Of a stretch of 64,000 nucleotides of DNA, positions 33,947-44,231 are shown piece by piece. Within the stretch, counting starts at the first letter, position 1. The number at the start of each line of letters is the position of its first letter. The notes below the pieces were generated by a model, which searched no databases, was not told the DNA's origin, and was given only the letters and a program-made list of their open reading frames with translations. The position numbers and the translations under genes were made by a program. The stretch is from Bradyrhizobium roseum (GTDB lineage: Bacteria > Pseudomonadota > Alphaproteobacteria > Rhizobiales > Xanthobacteraceae): assembly GCF_030413175.1 (NCBI RefSeq), contig NZ_CP129212.1, forward strand, positions 1,364,001 through 1,428,000, in the 5' to 3' direction.

Positions 33947-36679
33947 CTACACGCTCACCGCACGCGGTCGGTCTTGCGACGAAGCTTCCGCCGGGCGGGC
34001 GCCCCAGTGCAGGATCGCAGCGGCAAGCAGGTTCGGTTGGATCGGCTTGGTCAAGAACGCATTCATGCCGGCGGCCAGGCAGCGCTCCCGCTCGCCCACC
34101 AGCGCATTCGCCGTCAGGGCAATGATCGGTATGTCGCGCTCGAGTCCAGGCAGCGCGCGGATCTGCCGGGTGGCCGTAATGCCGTCCATCACTGGCATCT
34201 GCATGTCCATCAGCACAAGGTCGTAATGCTCCTTCTGCATCGCCTCGAGCGCCTGCGCGCCGTTGGTCACCAGGTTCGCCTGATAGCCCAGCCGCGCCAG
34301 CAGTTTTGAAATCAGCGTCCTGATGATGGGGCTGTCTTCAGCGACGAGGATCTTGATGTCGCTGCCGGCGGAAACGCCCCGCGGCGCCAGTGGCGGCGAC
34401 GCCATCGCCGGCGGCTCCAGGCACGGTGCGCAGCGCACGTTGAACCAGAACACGCTGCCGCGGCCCGGTTCGCTCTCGACGCCGATATCGCCGCCCATCA
34501 TGCGGCACAATTGCCTGCAGATCGCCAGCCCGAGACCGGTGCCGCCATATCTGCGGGACACCGACGAGTCCGCTTGCGTGAACGGGCTGAATAGTGAGGC
34601 AAGGACATCCGGCGGGATTCCCGGGCCGGTGTCGATCACCTTGATCCGGAGTTCGATCTGGTATTCGGCGACGACTACCTGCGACGCTTCGATCCGGACC
34701 GATCCTTGCTCGGTGAACTTGATGGCGTTGCCGACAAGATTGAGCATGATCTGGCCGATCCGGTTGGGATCGCCGCTGAGATACTCCGGAATCTCCTCGC
34801 TGACCGATGTCTCGAGCAGCAGGCCCTTGCCGCGGGCCTTGAGGCCAAGCAGGTTGACGACGGCCGCGACCGAATGCTTCAGGCTGAACGGAATCGACTC
34901 AGGCGTGACGTTGCCTGCCTCGAGCTTGGAGAAGTCCAGAATGTTGTTGACCACGCCAAGCAGGCTGTTCGCGGATTCGTGCGCGATGTTGGTGAGGCTG
35001 CGCTGCTCGTCGTCGAGATCGGTACCCGCCAGCAGGTCGATCATTCCCATCATGCCGGCCATCGGCGTGCGGACTTCGTGGCTCATCATCGCCAGGAAGT
35101 CCGATTTCGCGCGGCTCGCGGCCTCGGCGGCGTCCCTCGACCTGCTCAGGGCCTCCGTGGTCGCCATCAGTTCGAGCTTCTGGGCTTCCAGCGAATTTCG
35201 CGCATGAGTCAGTTCGGCCACGCGATCTGCCAGCGTCGCCGCGGCGATCTCGCGCTCGGTAATGTCCGCATGCGTCGAAACCCAGCCGCCGCCGGGCGTC
35301 GGCGTACAGCGAACCGAAATGGAGCGCCCGTTGGCAAGTCTCGCCACACGATGCTCCTGCCAGGCGGTGTCACGGTTGGAGCCTTCCGGCAATTCAAACC
35401 GGTCGCCACCGGCGATCGCCTTCTGCATCAACGTGTCGACCGAGACGCCGGGCTCGACCTGCCGTTCGTCGAGATCGTAAATCTCCCGGAACCGAGGGTT
35501 TGAAAGGACGAGCTTGCGATCCCTGTCGGACATGCAAAGACCTTGAGACATGCTGGTCAGTGCGTCGTCGAGGCGCTGCTTTCCGAGCGCGAGCTGCTGT
35601 TCCGAAGTCCGGCGCTCCTGCGAAAAGCGCCAACCGATCAGCAGGAATACGGCCACCATCACCGCGGCGAGGAGGCAGGCGACCACAAAGAGAAGGCGCG
35701 TCTGCTCGCGCCAGTCGGCCAATGCCATCTCCGTCGTCATCGTCGCTACGACCCAGATCGGATAGTTGCGAAGTTGGCGCGCTGAAGCCAGCCGATCCTC
35801 GCTATCGGCCTCGGCTTCCAGTCTTACGGTCGCGGGGCCGGATGTCGTCACCGCCTGCTTGAATACGGGATCGTCGGCAACGCCCTCGCCGATAAGTCTT
35901 TCATCTCGCGGAAGCCGTGCGATCAGTTCCCCATTGCGGTGAATCAACTTGATCGTTGAGCCCTGGCCGAGCATGGTGGCTCCCAGCAGCTTCTCGAACC
36001 TGTATGCTTCGATTCGTCGCGTCAGTACGCCGAGGAAGACGCCGCTCGCGTTGGTGAGTTTGCGCGCGAGAACGGTAGTGCGCTTGCCGGTCACGATGCT
36101 GCGAACGGATTGCACGATTGTCGTGGCCGAGGTCGAGTCGGAGCGGAAAGCCTTGAAGTAGTCGCTTTCCGAGATGTTGGTTCTGGGCAGCAGGCCCGGC
36201 TGCGACGTGTTGATGACGTTGCCGTCGACATCGAAAATGAAGACGTCGCTCGGATCGAAGTCGCTGCCGATCTCGTCGTTGAGCAGCATGCGTACGCCGG
36301 GCGTCGATTTCTGAGCCCTGAACTCTTCCGCTGTCTCGATGTCGGCGAGAGCCAGCCGGTTCGCCAGCCGCGCCTGACCATCCGTGAAGTCTTCGAACCG
36401 CTGGTCGAGGTGGCGGGAGAGCAGCAGCACCGTATTTTCTATCTCGCGTTCGGCTTTCGCGAGCGCTCTCTCGCGAAAATGGCTGACCATGATGATGGTG
36501 CCCGCGACGAGCCCGATGATCAGCAACAGACCAAAGAGGACGATCCACGAGACTTCCAGCCGATGCGCGGTACCGGCTTTCGTGGATATTCCGCTGTCTG
36601 CCTGTCGTGCGTCGTTCAAGGGACGTTGCTCCGTTCCGAACTCGACGCCTTTGCGGAATTCGTGGCGACATTCACGCAC
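33947..36679 (-). CDS. Membrane hybrid sensor histidine kinase
   Basis: This 910-residue protein has a first membrane helix at ~44-66, a ~260-residue periplasmic PDC/Cache-type sensor and a second helix at ~327-350. A PAS domain (~370-475, SMSQGLCMSDRDRKLVLSN) and a coiled linker follow. The HisKA domain has H534 in MMSHEVRTPM. The HATPase domain has N in NLVGNAIKF, G-boxes IDTGPGIP and GGTGLGLAI, and it ends in a receiver domain with D825 in VLMDMQMPVMDG. The layout equals that of the kinase at 49731-52832, its likely paralogue. The periplasmic Cache domain suggests sensing of a small soluble ligand. Confidence 0.93.
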   Translation of the reverse strand: MRECRHEFRKGVEFGTEQRPLNDARQADSGISTKAGTAHRLEVSWIVLFGLLLIIGLVAGTIIMVSHFRERALAKAEREIENTVLLLSRHLDQRFEDFTDGQARLANRLALADIETAEEFRAQKSTPGVRMLLNDEIGSDFDPSDVFIFDVDGNVINTSQPGLLPRTNISESDYFKAFRSDSTSATTIVQSVRSIVTGKRTTVLARKLTNASGVFLGVLTRRIEAYRFEKLLGATMLGQGSTIKLIHRNGELIARLPRDERLIGEGVADDPVFKQAVTTSGPATVRLEAEADSEDRLASARQLRNYPIWVVATMTTEMALADWREQTRLLFVVACLLAAVMVAVFLLIGWRFSQERRTSEQQLALGKQRLDDALTSMSQGLCMSDRDRKLVLSNPRFREIYDLDERQVEPGVSVDTLMQKAIAGGDRFELPEGSNRDTAWQEHRVARLANGRSISVRCTPTPGGGWVSTHADITEREIAAATLADRVAELTHARNSLEAQKLELMATTEALSRSRDAAEAASRAKSDFLAMMSHEVRTPMAGMMGMIDLLAGTDLDDEQRSLTNIAHESANSLLGVVNNILDFSKLEAGNVTPESIPFSLKHSVAAVVNLLGLKARGKGLLLETSVSEEIPEYLSGDPNRIGQIMLNLVGNAIKFTEQGSVRIEASQVVVAEYQIELRIKVIDTGPGIPPDVLASLFSPFTQADSSVSRRYGGTGLGLAICRQLCRMMGGDIGVESEPGRGSVFWFNVRCAPCLEPPAMASPPLAPRGVSAGSDIKILVAEDSPIIRTLISKLLARLGYQANLVTNGAQALEAMQKEHYDLVLMDMQMPVMDGITATRQIRALPGLERDIPIIALTANALVGERERCLAAGMNAFLTKPIQPNLLAAAILHWGARPAEASSQDRPRAVSV

Positions 36680-37255
36680 TGCCGGCTAAACAAAGCGTTA
36701 TGCGGCCTGTCCGGGTGGCCGGCGCATGTCGTCGATCAGCCCTCGCGTGGCGCTCTATCGCGTATCGCAATTGCGTTGCACCGCGGGCGCGAGCCAGACC
36801 ATCCGTGGTTATCCGGTAGCCACTCTTAAGACTCTGTCCGCGATCGCATCGATAGAATTTTTCGGGCTGCCGGTCGCGTTCGTTCCAGTGAGTTCAAGCG
36901 GGGCGCCAGATTGCGCCTCCGGAAAAAGGGTATCGTAAACGCATCGACGATCTCGGGATTCCAAAGAACGCCGAGAACTGGGCCGCCGCCCGGACGGAAA
37001 AGGAACTCTCGATCGCGAGACTCGCGGCCGCATGAGAGCACGCGTTCACCGAGTGTTATGGAAAACAACCCGTGGTCGTACGGGGTATGAAATTAACGTG
37101 CGGGCAATGGCGGTCCGCCACACTGAAGGCGACACGATCAATAGTTGAGTCGAACCGCACTGGATAACACGTAGCTGGGTACCGCCGCCGCAGGGGCGGA
37201 CCGCGGATTTCGTTTGACGCATTGCCTTGAGAAACTAGCAACCCCGGGACTCTCC
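36680..37255. other. Gap before the chemotaxis operon
   Basis: About 575 bases between the divergent kinase and the chemotaxis operon. No gene is supported. It contains a perfect 13-base palindrome TGGCGGTCCGCCA at 37108-37120, about 140 bases before the first gene, which could be a regulator site. No consensus sigma-70 or sigma-54 promoter stood out. Confidence 0.4.
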
Positions 37256-37579
37256 ATGACTGCAATAGCCGGAGACGAGAACATCACCTCCGTTTCGGAG
37301 ACCGGGGATGGCCGCTACAGCGTGCCCGCCACGCTCGATCTGACCGCCGCGCGGGAATTACGCGAGCGCCTCGTTGGGATGCTGTCCGGCAATAGCGTCG
37401 TACTCGACATGAGCGCGGTGGATCGAATGTCGACGCCATGCGTGCAGGTCCTGCTCGCAGCCGGACGCTCTGCTGACGCGGCGAAGGTTTCATTCCGGAT
37501 CGTCGATGCATCCGACGCGTTTCGTGCGGCCGTCGCCGATCTGGGCCTGGAAACACAATTTTTTAAGTGGGTGTCTTGA
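37256..37579 (+). CDS. STAS-domain protein opening the chemotaxis operon
   Basis: This 107-residue protein is a single STAS domain (anti-sigma-factor-antagonist fold) with the phospho-site region VVLDMSAVDRMSTPCVQVLL, Ser59/Thr60 at the usual position. Similar small STAS proteins open alphaproteobacterial che operons, sometimes next to cheY. ATG 37256 is preferred to an in-frame start at 37214. It ends 1 base before cheY. A target or scaffold for the partner-switching genes at the far end of the operon is plausible. Confidence 0.85.
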   Translation: MTAIAGDENITSVSETGDGRYSVPATLDLTAARELRERLVGMLSGNSVVLDMSAVDRMSTPCVQVLLAAGRSADAAKVSFRIVDASDAFRAAVADLGLETQFFKWVS

Positions 37580-37580
37580 T

Positions 37581-37946
37581 ATGACGAAGCGAATTCTCAC
37601 CGTGGATGACTCCAAGACCATGCGCGACATGGTTTCGTTCACGCTCAAGAAAGCCGGGTTTGATGTGGCCGAAGCCGAGGACGGCAAGGTCGCGCTGAAT
37701 GTGCTCGGAGGCGGGAAGTTCGATCTGATCATCACCGATCTGAACATGCCCAACATGGACGGCATCACACTCATCAAGAACGTCCGCGCCGGTTCAAACC
37801 ATCGCGGCGTTCCGATCCTGATTCTCACCACCGAGAGCGACGGTACGAAGAAGGCCGATGGCAAGAATGCCGGTGCGACCGGTTGGCTCGTGAAGCCGTT
37901 CAGTCCGGAAAAGCTCATTGAGCTGGTTCAGCGCGTGTGCCCATGA
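37581..37946 (+). CDS. cheY: Chemotaxis response regulator CheY
   Basis: This 121-residue single receiver domain has the acid pair DD at 9-10 (LTVDDSKTMR), D53 as phospho-acceptor (IITDLNMPNMDG), T in LTTESDGTKK and K in WLVKPFSPEKL. No output domain is present, as expected for a protein that binds the flagellar motor or acts as a phosphate sink. Its stop overlaps the start of cheA in an ATGA, so expression is coupled. Confidence 0.95.
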   Translation: MTKRILTVDDSKTMRDMVSFTLKKAGFDVAEAEDGKVALNVLGGGKFDLIITDLNMPNMDGITLIKNVRAGSNHRGVPILILTTESDGTKKADGKNAGATGWLVKPFSPEKLIELVQRVCP

Positions 37947-40030
37947 CCACGCAGAATGAGGGCTACCCGCTCGAGCAGTTCAGGAAGACCTATTTCGAGG
38001 AATGTGCCGAGCTTCTTGATGCGCTGCAAGCCAATCTTGATTCGCTGTCCAACGGATCGGGCGACGACGATACCTTGCATGCCATCTTCCGCTCGGTGCA
38101 CTCCATCAAGGGTGGCGCCGGCGCTTTCGGTTTTGATGGGCTGGTTGCGTTCTCGCATGTGTTCGAAAGCCTGCTCGATGCCATGCGCGAGGATAAAATC
38201 CCGGCGACACCGGATGTGACGCAATTGCTGCTGCGCGCCAGCGATGCGCTCGGCGACATCGTCAACGCCGCGCGCGCCGACCGGGCGCTGCCCGCCGATT
38301 TCGCGTCCGACATCCGATCCGCGATGCAGGAGGTGCTGCTCGGAGCCTCGGATGAGGCCGACGCGACGCCGATCCAAAACGAAACCGTCGCGGCGGCGGT
38401 CGACGTCAGCGGGGAGCAGCGCTACCGCATTCAGTTCACCCCGCATTCGGAGATGCTGCAGAAGGCCAACGAGCCCCTGTTGCTGGTCAAGCAGTTGCGC
38501 AAGCTCGGCGGCCTGACCATCGAGGCCGATGTGTCCAAGTTGCCGGTGCTGAACGCGCTGGAGCCTGAAGCCGCCTATATCGGCTGGACGTTCGTGCTGG
38601 AGACCGGTGCGCCGCAAAGCGCGGTCCATGAAGTATTCGAATTCGTCGAAGACGATTGCGATCTGAAGATCGAGATGCTGGGCAATTCCGCCGGCGAAAG
38701 TGCAGAGCCTCCTCCGTCGGCCGCCCCGGGTGCCACGGCCGCAATAGCGACGCCGGCGAACGAACCGGCGGCAACTCCGGCTCCCACGCCTACGCAATCC
38801 ATTCGGGTGGACGTCGACAAGGTCGACCGGCTGGTCAACCTGGTCGGCGAACTCGTGATTACCCAGGCAATGCTCACCGAGCAGGGCACGCTGCTTCCCG
38901 TCGATCAATACCCGGCGATGCTCCATGGCATCGAAGCGCTGGCCCAGAGCGCGCGCGAGTTGCAGGAGAGCGTGATGGCGATCCGCGCCCAGCCGGTGAA
39001 GTCGGTGTTTGCGCGGATGCCGCGGGTGGTCCGCGATCTGGCGGCGACTTTGCACAAGGAAGTCAGGATCGTCACCGCAGGCGAGATGACCGAGATCGAC
39101 AAGACCGTCATCGAGCAGCTGAACGATCCGCTCACCCACATGATCCGCAACGCGCTCGATCATGGCATCGAAGGCCCCGACGAGCGCGCCGCCGCCGGCA
39201 AGCCCCGCCAGGGAACCATACATCTGTCTGCGGCACAGCGCAGCGGCCGCATCGTGATCGAGGTCTCCGACGACGGCCGCGGGCTCAACCGCGAAAAGGT
39301 CCTTGCCAAGGCCCAGGACCGCGGCCTGGTGGCGCCGGGCGCCAGCCTGACCGACGAGGAAATCGACAACCTGATCTTCCTGCCGGCATTCTCGACGGCG
39401 GACGTCGTCTCCAATATTTCCGGGCGCGGCGTCGGCATGGACGTGGTGAAACGCAACGTCCAGGCGCTCGGCGGCCGCATCAGCGTGCAGTCGCGCTTCG
39501 GCCACGGATCGAAGTTCACGCTGTCGCTGCCGCTGACGCTGGCGGTGGTCGACGGCATGGTGGTTTCGGTCGGCAAGGAGACTTTCATTCTGCCGCTGAC
39601 CGCCATCATCGAAAGCCTGCGACCGCAGCCGAACGACATCCATCCCGTGGTAGGCCGAGGCGACGTGCTCGCGCTGCGCGGCGAATACCTGCCGCTGACC
39701 TACCTGCATCGCTGCTTCGCGATCGACACCTTAGTGACGGACCCTTGCCAGGGCATCGTCATCATCGTCCAGCGCGACGGCGCGGGCACGATCGGCATCG
39801 TGGTCGACGAACTGCTGGGACAGCAACAGGTCGTCGTGAAGAGCCTGGAAGCCAACTACGACGCCGTCGACGGCATCAGCGGCGCCACCATCCTGGGAAA
39901 CGGCCGGGTGGCGCTGATCCTTGACGTGACGCATCTCCGCGAGATCGACGACGGTTCCGGCGGAAATCTGAAGCCGCAGCGGCCCGCCCAACCAATCGAG
40001 GTTCAAGAGGATATGACCCATGCAGCCTGA
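37943..40030 (+). CDS. cheA: Chemotaxis histidine kinase CheA
   Basis: This 695-residue protein has CheA domain order. P1 Hpt has H53 in VHSIKGGAGAFGF. A helical/P2-like region follows, then an Ala/Pro-rich linker (~250-285), P3 dimerisation (VDKVDRLVNLVGELVI) and P4 ATPase (N-box LTHMIRNALDHGIE, G-boxes VSDDGRGL and ISGRGVGMDVV). P5 is CheW-like. ATG 37943 lies inside the cheY stop; the in-frame GTG at 37937 is less likely. It phosphorylates CheY and CheB when receptors signal, coupled through CheW. cheW starts before the cheA stop, an 11-base overlap. Confidence 0.96.
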   Translation: MTTQNEGYPLEQFRKTYFEECAELLDALQANLDSLSNGSGDDDTLHAIFRSVHSIKGGAGAFGFDGLVAFSHVFESLLDAMREDKIPATPDVTQLLLRASDALGDIVNAARADRALPADFASDIRSAMQEVLLGASDEADATPIQNETVAAAVDVSGEQRYRIQFTPHSEMLQKANEPLLLVKQLRKLGGLTIEADVSKLPVLNALEPEAAYIGWTFVLETGAPQSAVHEVFEFVEDDCDLKIEMLGNSAGESAEPPPSAAPGATAAIATPANEPAATPAPTPTQSIRVDVDKVDRLVNLVGELVITQAMLTEQGTLLPVDQYPAMLHGIEALAQSARELQESVMAIRAQPVKSVFARMPRVVRDLAATLHKEVRIVTAGEMTEIDKTVIEQLNDPLTHMIRNALDHGIEGPDERAAAGKPRQGTIHLSAAQRSGRIVIEVSDDGRGLNREKVLAKAQDRGLVAPGASLTDEEIDNLIFLPAFSTADVVSNISGRGVGMDVVKRNVQALGGRISVQSRFGHGSKFTLSLPLTLAVVDGMVVSVGKETFILPLTAIIESLRPQPNDIHPVVGRGDVLALRGEYLPLTYLHRCFAIDTLVTDPCQGIVIIVQRDGAGTIGIVVDELLGQQQVVVKSLEANYDAVDGISGATILGNGRVALILDVTHLREIDDGSGGNLKPQRPAQPIEVQEDMTHAA

Positions 40031-40565
40031 GAATCAGTCGATCAGCACGTTGAGCCAGGACAGCCTTGATCGGGCCGCGGCCGGCGAAAACACCGAGCAG
40101 TTCATCACGTTCACGCTCGGCGAGGAGGAGTACGGCATCGACATCATGGTCGTGCGGGAAATCAAGGGATGGACCGACACCACGATGATTCCCAATGCGC
40201 CTGCGCATGTGCGCGGCGTGATCAACCTTCGCGGCGTGATCGTGCCGATCTTCGATCTGCGCGCCAGGTTTGGCGTCGGGCTGACCGTTCCGACCAGCAT
40301 GCACGTCGTCATCATCGTCGCTGCGGGGACGCGGACCGTCGGCCTCTTGGTCGACACCGTCTCCGATATCATTTCGGTCGATCCGAAAGCCATTCGTCCG
40401 ATCCCGGAAATGGGACTGCCGACGGAAGACCAGTACCTGGCGGGCCTTGTCGCCATCGAAAACCGGATGGTGACCCTGGTGTCGTTGGCCGGACTATTCG
40501 GAAAGCCGGCCGATACGACCAGGCGAGTTGCCAATGCCGATTCACCCGCCCCGAAAGCCGCCTAA
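40020..40565 (+). CDS. cheW: Chemotaxis coupling protein CheW
   Basis: This 181-residue protein is a CheW-like domain from ~27 (FITFTLGEEEYGIDIMVVRE) with the receptor-binding stretch NLRGVIVPIFDLRARFG and the VGLLVDTVSDII strand. It links receptors to CheA. An N-terminal tail of ~25 residues and a basic C-terminal end flank the domain. It overlaps the cheA end and is followed after 57 bases by the receptor gene. Confidence 0.95.
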   Translation: MQPENQSISTLSQDSLDRAAAGENTEQFITFTLGEEEYGIDIMVVREIKGWTDTTMIPNAPAHVRGVINLRGVIVPIFDLRARFGVGLTVPTSMHVVIIVAAGTRTVGLLVDTVSDIISVDPKAIRPIPEMGLPTEDQYLAGLVAIENRMVTLVSLAGLFGKPADTTRRVANADSPAPKAA

Positions 40566-40622
40566 CCAGTTCCAGTTTATCCGCAATTTTCAAAATTTGA
40601 ACTCCACTCGAGGACGACGAAA

Positions 40623-43340
40623 ATGATGCACGAATTCGACGAGCAAGCGGCCCAGGAACTCGAAAGTCAGGTCGCCAAGCCGAAAGCAAAGCCGCGCGCC
40701 AAGAAGGCCAGCGGGGCGGCCGCGGGTCCGGCGAAGAACGCCGAGTTGGCTGCGATCAACGCGTCGCAGATCGTGGCGGAATTCAGCCTCGACGGGAAAA
40801 TCATCCGGGCCAACGAAAACTTCCTGAAGGCGACCGGCTATCTGGCGACGGAGATCGCCGACCAGCATCATTCGATGCTGGTGGACGCGACCACCAAGCA
40901 GAGCGACGAATATCGTTCGTTCTGGGCGAAGCTCGGCCGGGGCGAATCCGATGCCGGGCAGTACAGGCTGGTCGGCCGTGGCAACAGCGAGGTCTGGTTG
41001 CAGGCAAGCTATGCGCCCGTGCTGGATGGCGCCGGCAAGGCGACCCATATCGTTGCTGTCGGCATGGACGTCACGGCTTCCGCGCAGAAGCGTATCGCCG
41101 ATGAAGCGGAACTGAAGCTTCGCAGCGAGATCATGGATACGACCAGCATCGTGTCGTATGCGGATCTCAAGGGTGACATCCTCTCCGTCAACGAGAAGTT
41201 CCTCGAAGTCTCCAAATATCCCAAGGAAGAGCTGATCGGCCGGGGGCACAACACGACGCGCCATCCGGACATGCCGAAGGAAGTCTTCAAGGACATGTGG
41301 AGCACGATCGGCCGCGGCAAGGTTTTCCGCGGTATCGTCAAGAACCGGGCGAAGGACGGTACGCCCTATTACGTCGACGCGGTCATCGCACCGATCATGG
41401 GCAACAACGGCAAGCCGAAGGGCTATCTCGGGGTCCGCTACGACATCACGGAAGCGGAGATCGAGCGCCACAACATGCGCGGGCTGTTTGCCGCCATTGA
41501 TGAGAACTACGCTTACATCGAATTCGACACCGGCGGAAACGTCATCACCGCCAACCAGAACTTTCTGAACGTGCTGGGGTACCAGCTCAGCGAAATCGCC
41601 GGCAAGCATCATCGTACGTTCGTGGATCCCGTCGATTCCGGCAAGCCGGCATACGCTCAGTTCTGGGCTGATCTGAACGCGGGCAAGTCGTCCAACGATG
41701 TCTTCAGGCGGATCACGAAGACCGGCAAGGATATCTGGATCCAGGCCGTCTACACGCCGATCAAGGATGAAGTCGGACGCGTCGTGAAGATCGTGAAGAT
41801 TGCGACCGACGTGACCGCGCAGCGTCTCCAATCGGCGGATTTCGAGGGACAGCTTGCGGCCATCGACAAGGCGCAGGCTGTCATCGAGTTCTCGCTCGAC
41901 GGCAAGATCCTGCGCGCGAACGACAACTTCCTCAACGCTCTGGGATATGTCGGGTCCGAAATCACCGGCGCGCATCACTCCCTGTTCGTCGAGCCGGGGT
42001 ATCGGCAGAGCCCGGAATACCGCATGTTCTGGGACAAGCTCGGTCGCGGCGAATACGACGCCGGCCAGTACAAGCGTATCGCCAAGGGTGGCAGGGAAAT
42101 CTGGATCCAGGCGAGCTACAACCCGATCTTCGGCCTCGACGGCAAGCCGTTCAAGGTCGTGAAGTACGCCACCGATATCACCGCGCAGGTCAAGGCATCC
42201 GAGGCGCTGCAGGCCGCCGTCGCGCAGACCCAGGAAGTTGTTACCGCCGCCAAGGAGAACGATCTGCGGCACCGGATCCCGCTGGAAGGCAAGAACGGCG
42301 AAATCGCCACGCTGTGCGAGGGCGTCAACGGCCTGCTCGACACGATGTCATCGATGATCGGCGACATTTCCGAGACGTCGCAGACCCTGCGTACGGCCGC
42401 CAACGAAATCGCCACGGGCAATACCGACCTGTCGCAGCGGACCGAAGAGCAGGCGGCCAGCCTGGAAGAGACCGCGGCGAGCATGGAAGAGCTCACCGCG
42501 ACGGTGCGCCAGAACGCCGAGAACGCCCAGCAGGCCAACAAGCTGGCTTCGTCGGCCTCCGATGTCGCGGTCAAGGGCGGCTCGGTCGTCGCCGAAGTCG
42601 TGCAGACGATGGACGGCATCACGCAGGCGAGCCGCAAGATCGCCGACATCATCGGCGTGATCGACGAAATCGCGTTCCAGACCAACATTCTGGCGCTCAA
42701 CGCCGCGGTGGAAGCGGCGCGGGCGGGCGATCAGGGGCGCGGCTTTGCCGTCGTCGCGGCCGAAGTCCGCAACCTGGCGCAGCGCAGCGCCAACGCGGCC
42801 AAGGAGATCAAGGGCCTGATCTCGGACTCGGTTTCCAAGGTCGAGTCCGGTTCGCGCCTGGTCGACACCGCCGGCAAGACGATGGAAGAGATCGTCCAGT
42901 CGGTGAAACGCGTGACCGACATCATGGCCGAGATCTCGGCGGCATCGCAGGAACAGCGCGGCGGCATCGAGCAGGTCAACAATGCCGTGACGCAGATGGA
43001 CAAGGTCACACAGCAGAACGCGGCTCTGGTGGAGGAAGCGGCGGCTGCCGCCAAGTCCATGGAAGACCAGACCGGCGCCATGGCGGAGATGGTCGGGCAG
43101 TTCATGTTGTCCGAGGAATTCGAACGCGGCGCGCCCCCGTCGAGAAATGCCGGCAAGCTGACCGGCAACCCCGTCGTCGACCGCTCGCTGCGGTCGGCCA
43201 AGGAGCCGATATCGAATGTCAGCGCGGCTCGGTCGGCAACGCCCAGGCTTGAAGCCGCCCGCAAGCCCAAGATCGAGGAGGAACCTGCGCCGCGGCGGAA
43301 AGCGGTCGGCGCGGACGATGCGAACTGGAAGGAATTCTGA
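40623..43340 (+). CDS. Soluble chemoreceptor with four PAS domains and CheR tether
   Basis: This 905-residue protein has no membrane segment. A basic N-terminal tail precedes four PAS domains (~42-155, ~165-285, ~290-405, ~412-525) with the repeated motif F(S/D)xxGxIIxAN...F. A HAMP-like linker ([12 protein letters not shown]) and a full receptor signalling domain follow, with hairpin tip [20 protein letters not shown]. It ends in NWKEF, the pentapeptide type that tethers CheR (and CheB) to receptors. PAS domains without a membrane anchor suggest sensing of internal redox, oxygen or energy state, though no heme or flavin residue could be assigned. Confidence 0.95.
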   Translation: MMHEFDEQAAQELESQVAKPKAKPRAKKASGAAAGPAKNAELAAINASQIVAEFSLDGKIIRANENFLKATGYLATEIADQHHSMLVDATTKQSDEYRSFWAKLGRGESDAGQYRLVGRGNSEVWLQASYAPVLDGAGKATHIVAVGMDVTASAQKRIADEAELKLRSEIMDTTSIVSYADLKGDILSVNEKFLEVSKYPKEELIGRGHNTTRHPDMPKEVFKDMWSTIGRGKVFRGIVKNRAKDGTPYYVDAVIAPIMGNNGKPKGYLGVRYDITEAEIERHNMRGLFAAIDENYAYIEFDTGGNVITANQNFLNVLGYQLSEIAGKHHRTFVDPVDSGKPAYAQFWADLNAGKSSNDVFRRITKTGKDIWIQAVYTPIKDEVGRVVKIVKIATDVTAQRLQSADFEGQLAAIDKAQAVIEFSLDGKILRANDNFLNALGYVGSEITGAHHSLFVEPGYRQSPEYRMFWDKLGRGEYDAGQYKRIAKGGREIWIQASYNPIFGLDGKPFKVVKYATDITAQVKASEALQAAVAQTQEVVTAAKENDLRHRIPLEGKNGEIATLCEGVNGLLDTMSSMIGDISETSQTLRTAANEIATGNTDLSQRTEEQAASLEETAASMEELTATVRQNAENAQQANKLASSASDVAVKGGSVVAEVVQTMDGITQASRKIADIIGVIDEIAFQTNILALNAAVEAARAGDQGRGFAVVAAEVRNLAQRSANAAKEIKGLISDSVSKVESGSRLVDTAGKTMEEIVQSVKRVTDIMAEISAASQEQRGGIEQVNNAVTQMDKVTQQNAALVEEAAAAAKSMEDQTGAMAEMVGQFMLSEEFERGAPPSRNAGKLTGNPVVDRSLRSAKEPISNVSAARSATPRLEAARKPKIEEEPAPRRKAVGADDANWKEF

Positions 43341-43400
43341 TCTGAACGCCGCCGGTTCGTCCATGGAGGAACCGGCGGCTTCGAACTTTAGGTGTGTAAA

Positions 43401-44231
43401 GTGACCGTGCAACAGGAATACGAGCTTCGGGACAAGGACTTTCGCAAGATCGTCGAACTGGTCATGAATACGGCCGGCATTGTACTCAGCGAAAAGAAGC
43501 GTCCGTTCATCCAGGGGCGCCTTGGACGGCGGTTGCGCGCGCTCGGAATGGAGGATTTCCGGCAATATTGCAATCTGCTCGAAACGCCGGCCGGCGATGA
43601 AGAGCGTTCCAATTTGATCAATGCCATCACCACGAACCACACCAGTTTTTTCCGCGAGCCGCATCACTTCACCTATCTCACCAGAACGATCCTGCCGAAG
43701 ATCGTGCAGGACGCGGGAGATCAGCGCCGCCTGCGCATCTGGTCGGCCGGATGCTCGACCGGAGAAGAGCCCTATACGATCGCGATGACGCTGCGCGAGC
43801 AGCCTTCGATACAGACCGGCTGGGACGTCAAGATCCTCGCCACCGATCTCGACACCAACGTCGTGGCACACGCCGCAGCGGGGGTCTACGACGCCGAGCG
43901 GCTGGAAGCCGTGCCGTCGTCTGCGCGCAAGCGATTCGTCACGGAGCTTTCGGGAGGAAAGGCGCAGATGAACGACGAGCTCTGCTCGCTCATCACCTTC
44001 GCGCCGCTCAACCTGCTGCAGAAATGGCCAATGAAGGGGCCGTTCGACATCATCTTCTGCCGCAACGTCGTGATCTATTTCGACAAGCCGACGCAGCGCA
44101 AGCTGTTCGACCGTTATGCCGATATTCTGAAGCCTGACGGCTGGCTGTTCATCGGGCATTCCGAGAGCCTGCTCAATGTCACCGATCGGTTCGACCTGGT
44201 CGGACGGACGATTTACCGCAGGACCAAATGA
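43401..44231 (+). CDS. cheR: Chemoreceptor methyltransferase CheR
   Basis: This 276-residue protein has a helical N-terminal domain (~1-70), then a SAM-dependent methyltransferase fold with WSAGCSTGEEPYTIAM, ATDLDTNVVAHA and FDIIFCRNVVIYFD, all diagnostic of CheR. It methylates receptor glutamates. GTG 43401 is taken as the start with AGGTG upstream; a second GTG at 43392 is in frame. It shares an ATGA with cheD. Confidence 0.95.
   Translation: MTVQQEYELRDKDFRKIVELVMNTAGIVLSEKKRPFIQGRLGRRLRALGMEDFRQYCNLLETPAGDEERSNLINAITTNHTSFFREPHHFTYLTRTILPKIVQDAGDQRRLRIWSAGCSTGEEPYTIAMTLREQPSIQTGWDVKILATDLDTNVVAHAAAGVYDAERLEAVPSSARKRFVTELSGGKAQMNDELCSLITFAPLNLLQKWPMKGPFDIIFCRNVVIYFDKPTQRKLFDRYADILKPDGWLFIGHSESLLNVTDRFDLVGRTIYRRTK

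Noticed and set aside
37928-39709. 593-codon minus-strand frame over cheA
   Set aside because: Antisense to an unmistakable cheA; rich in His/Arg/Asp runs typical of mirror frames.
40590-44159. Two long minus-strand frames over the receptor and cheR genes
   Set aside because: Shadow frames of confidently identified chemotaxis genes, with no family motifs.
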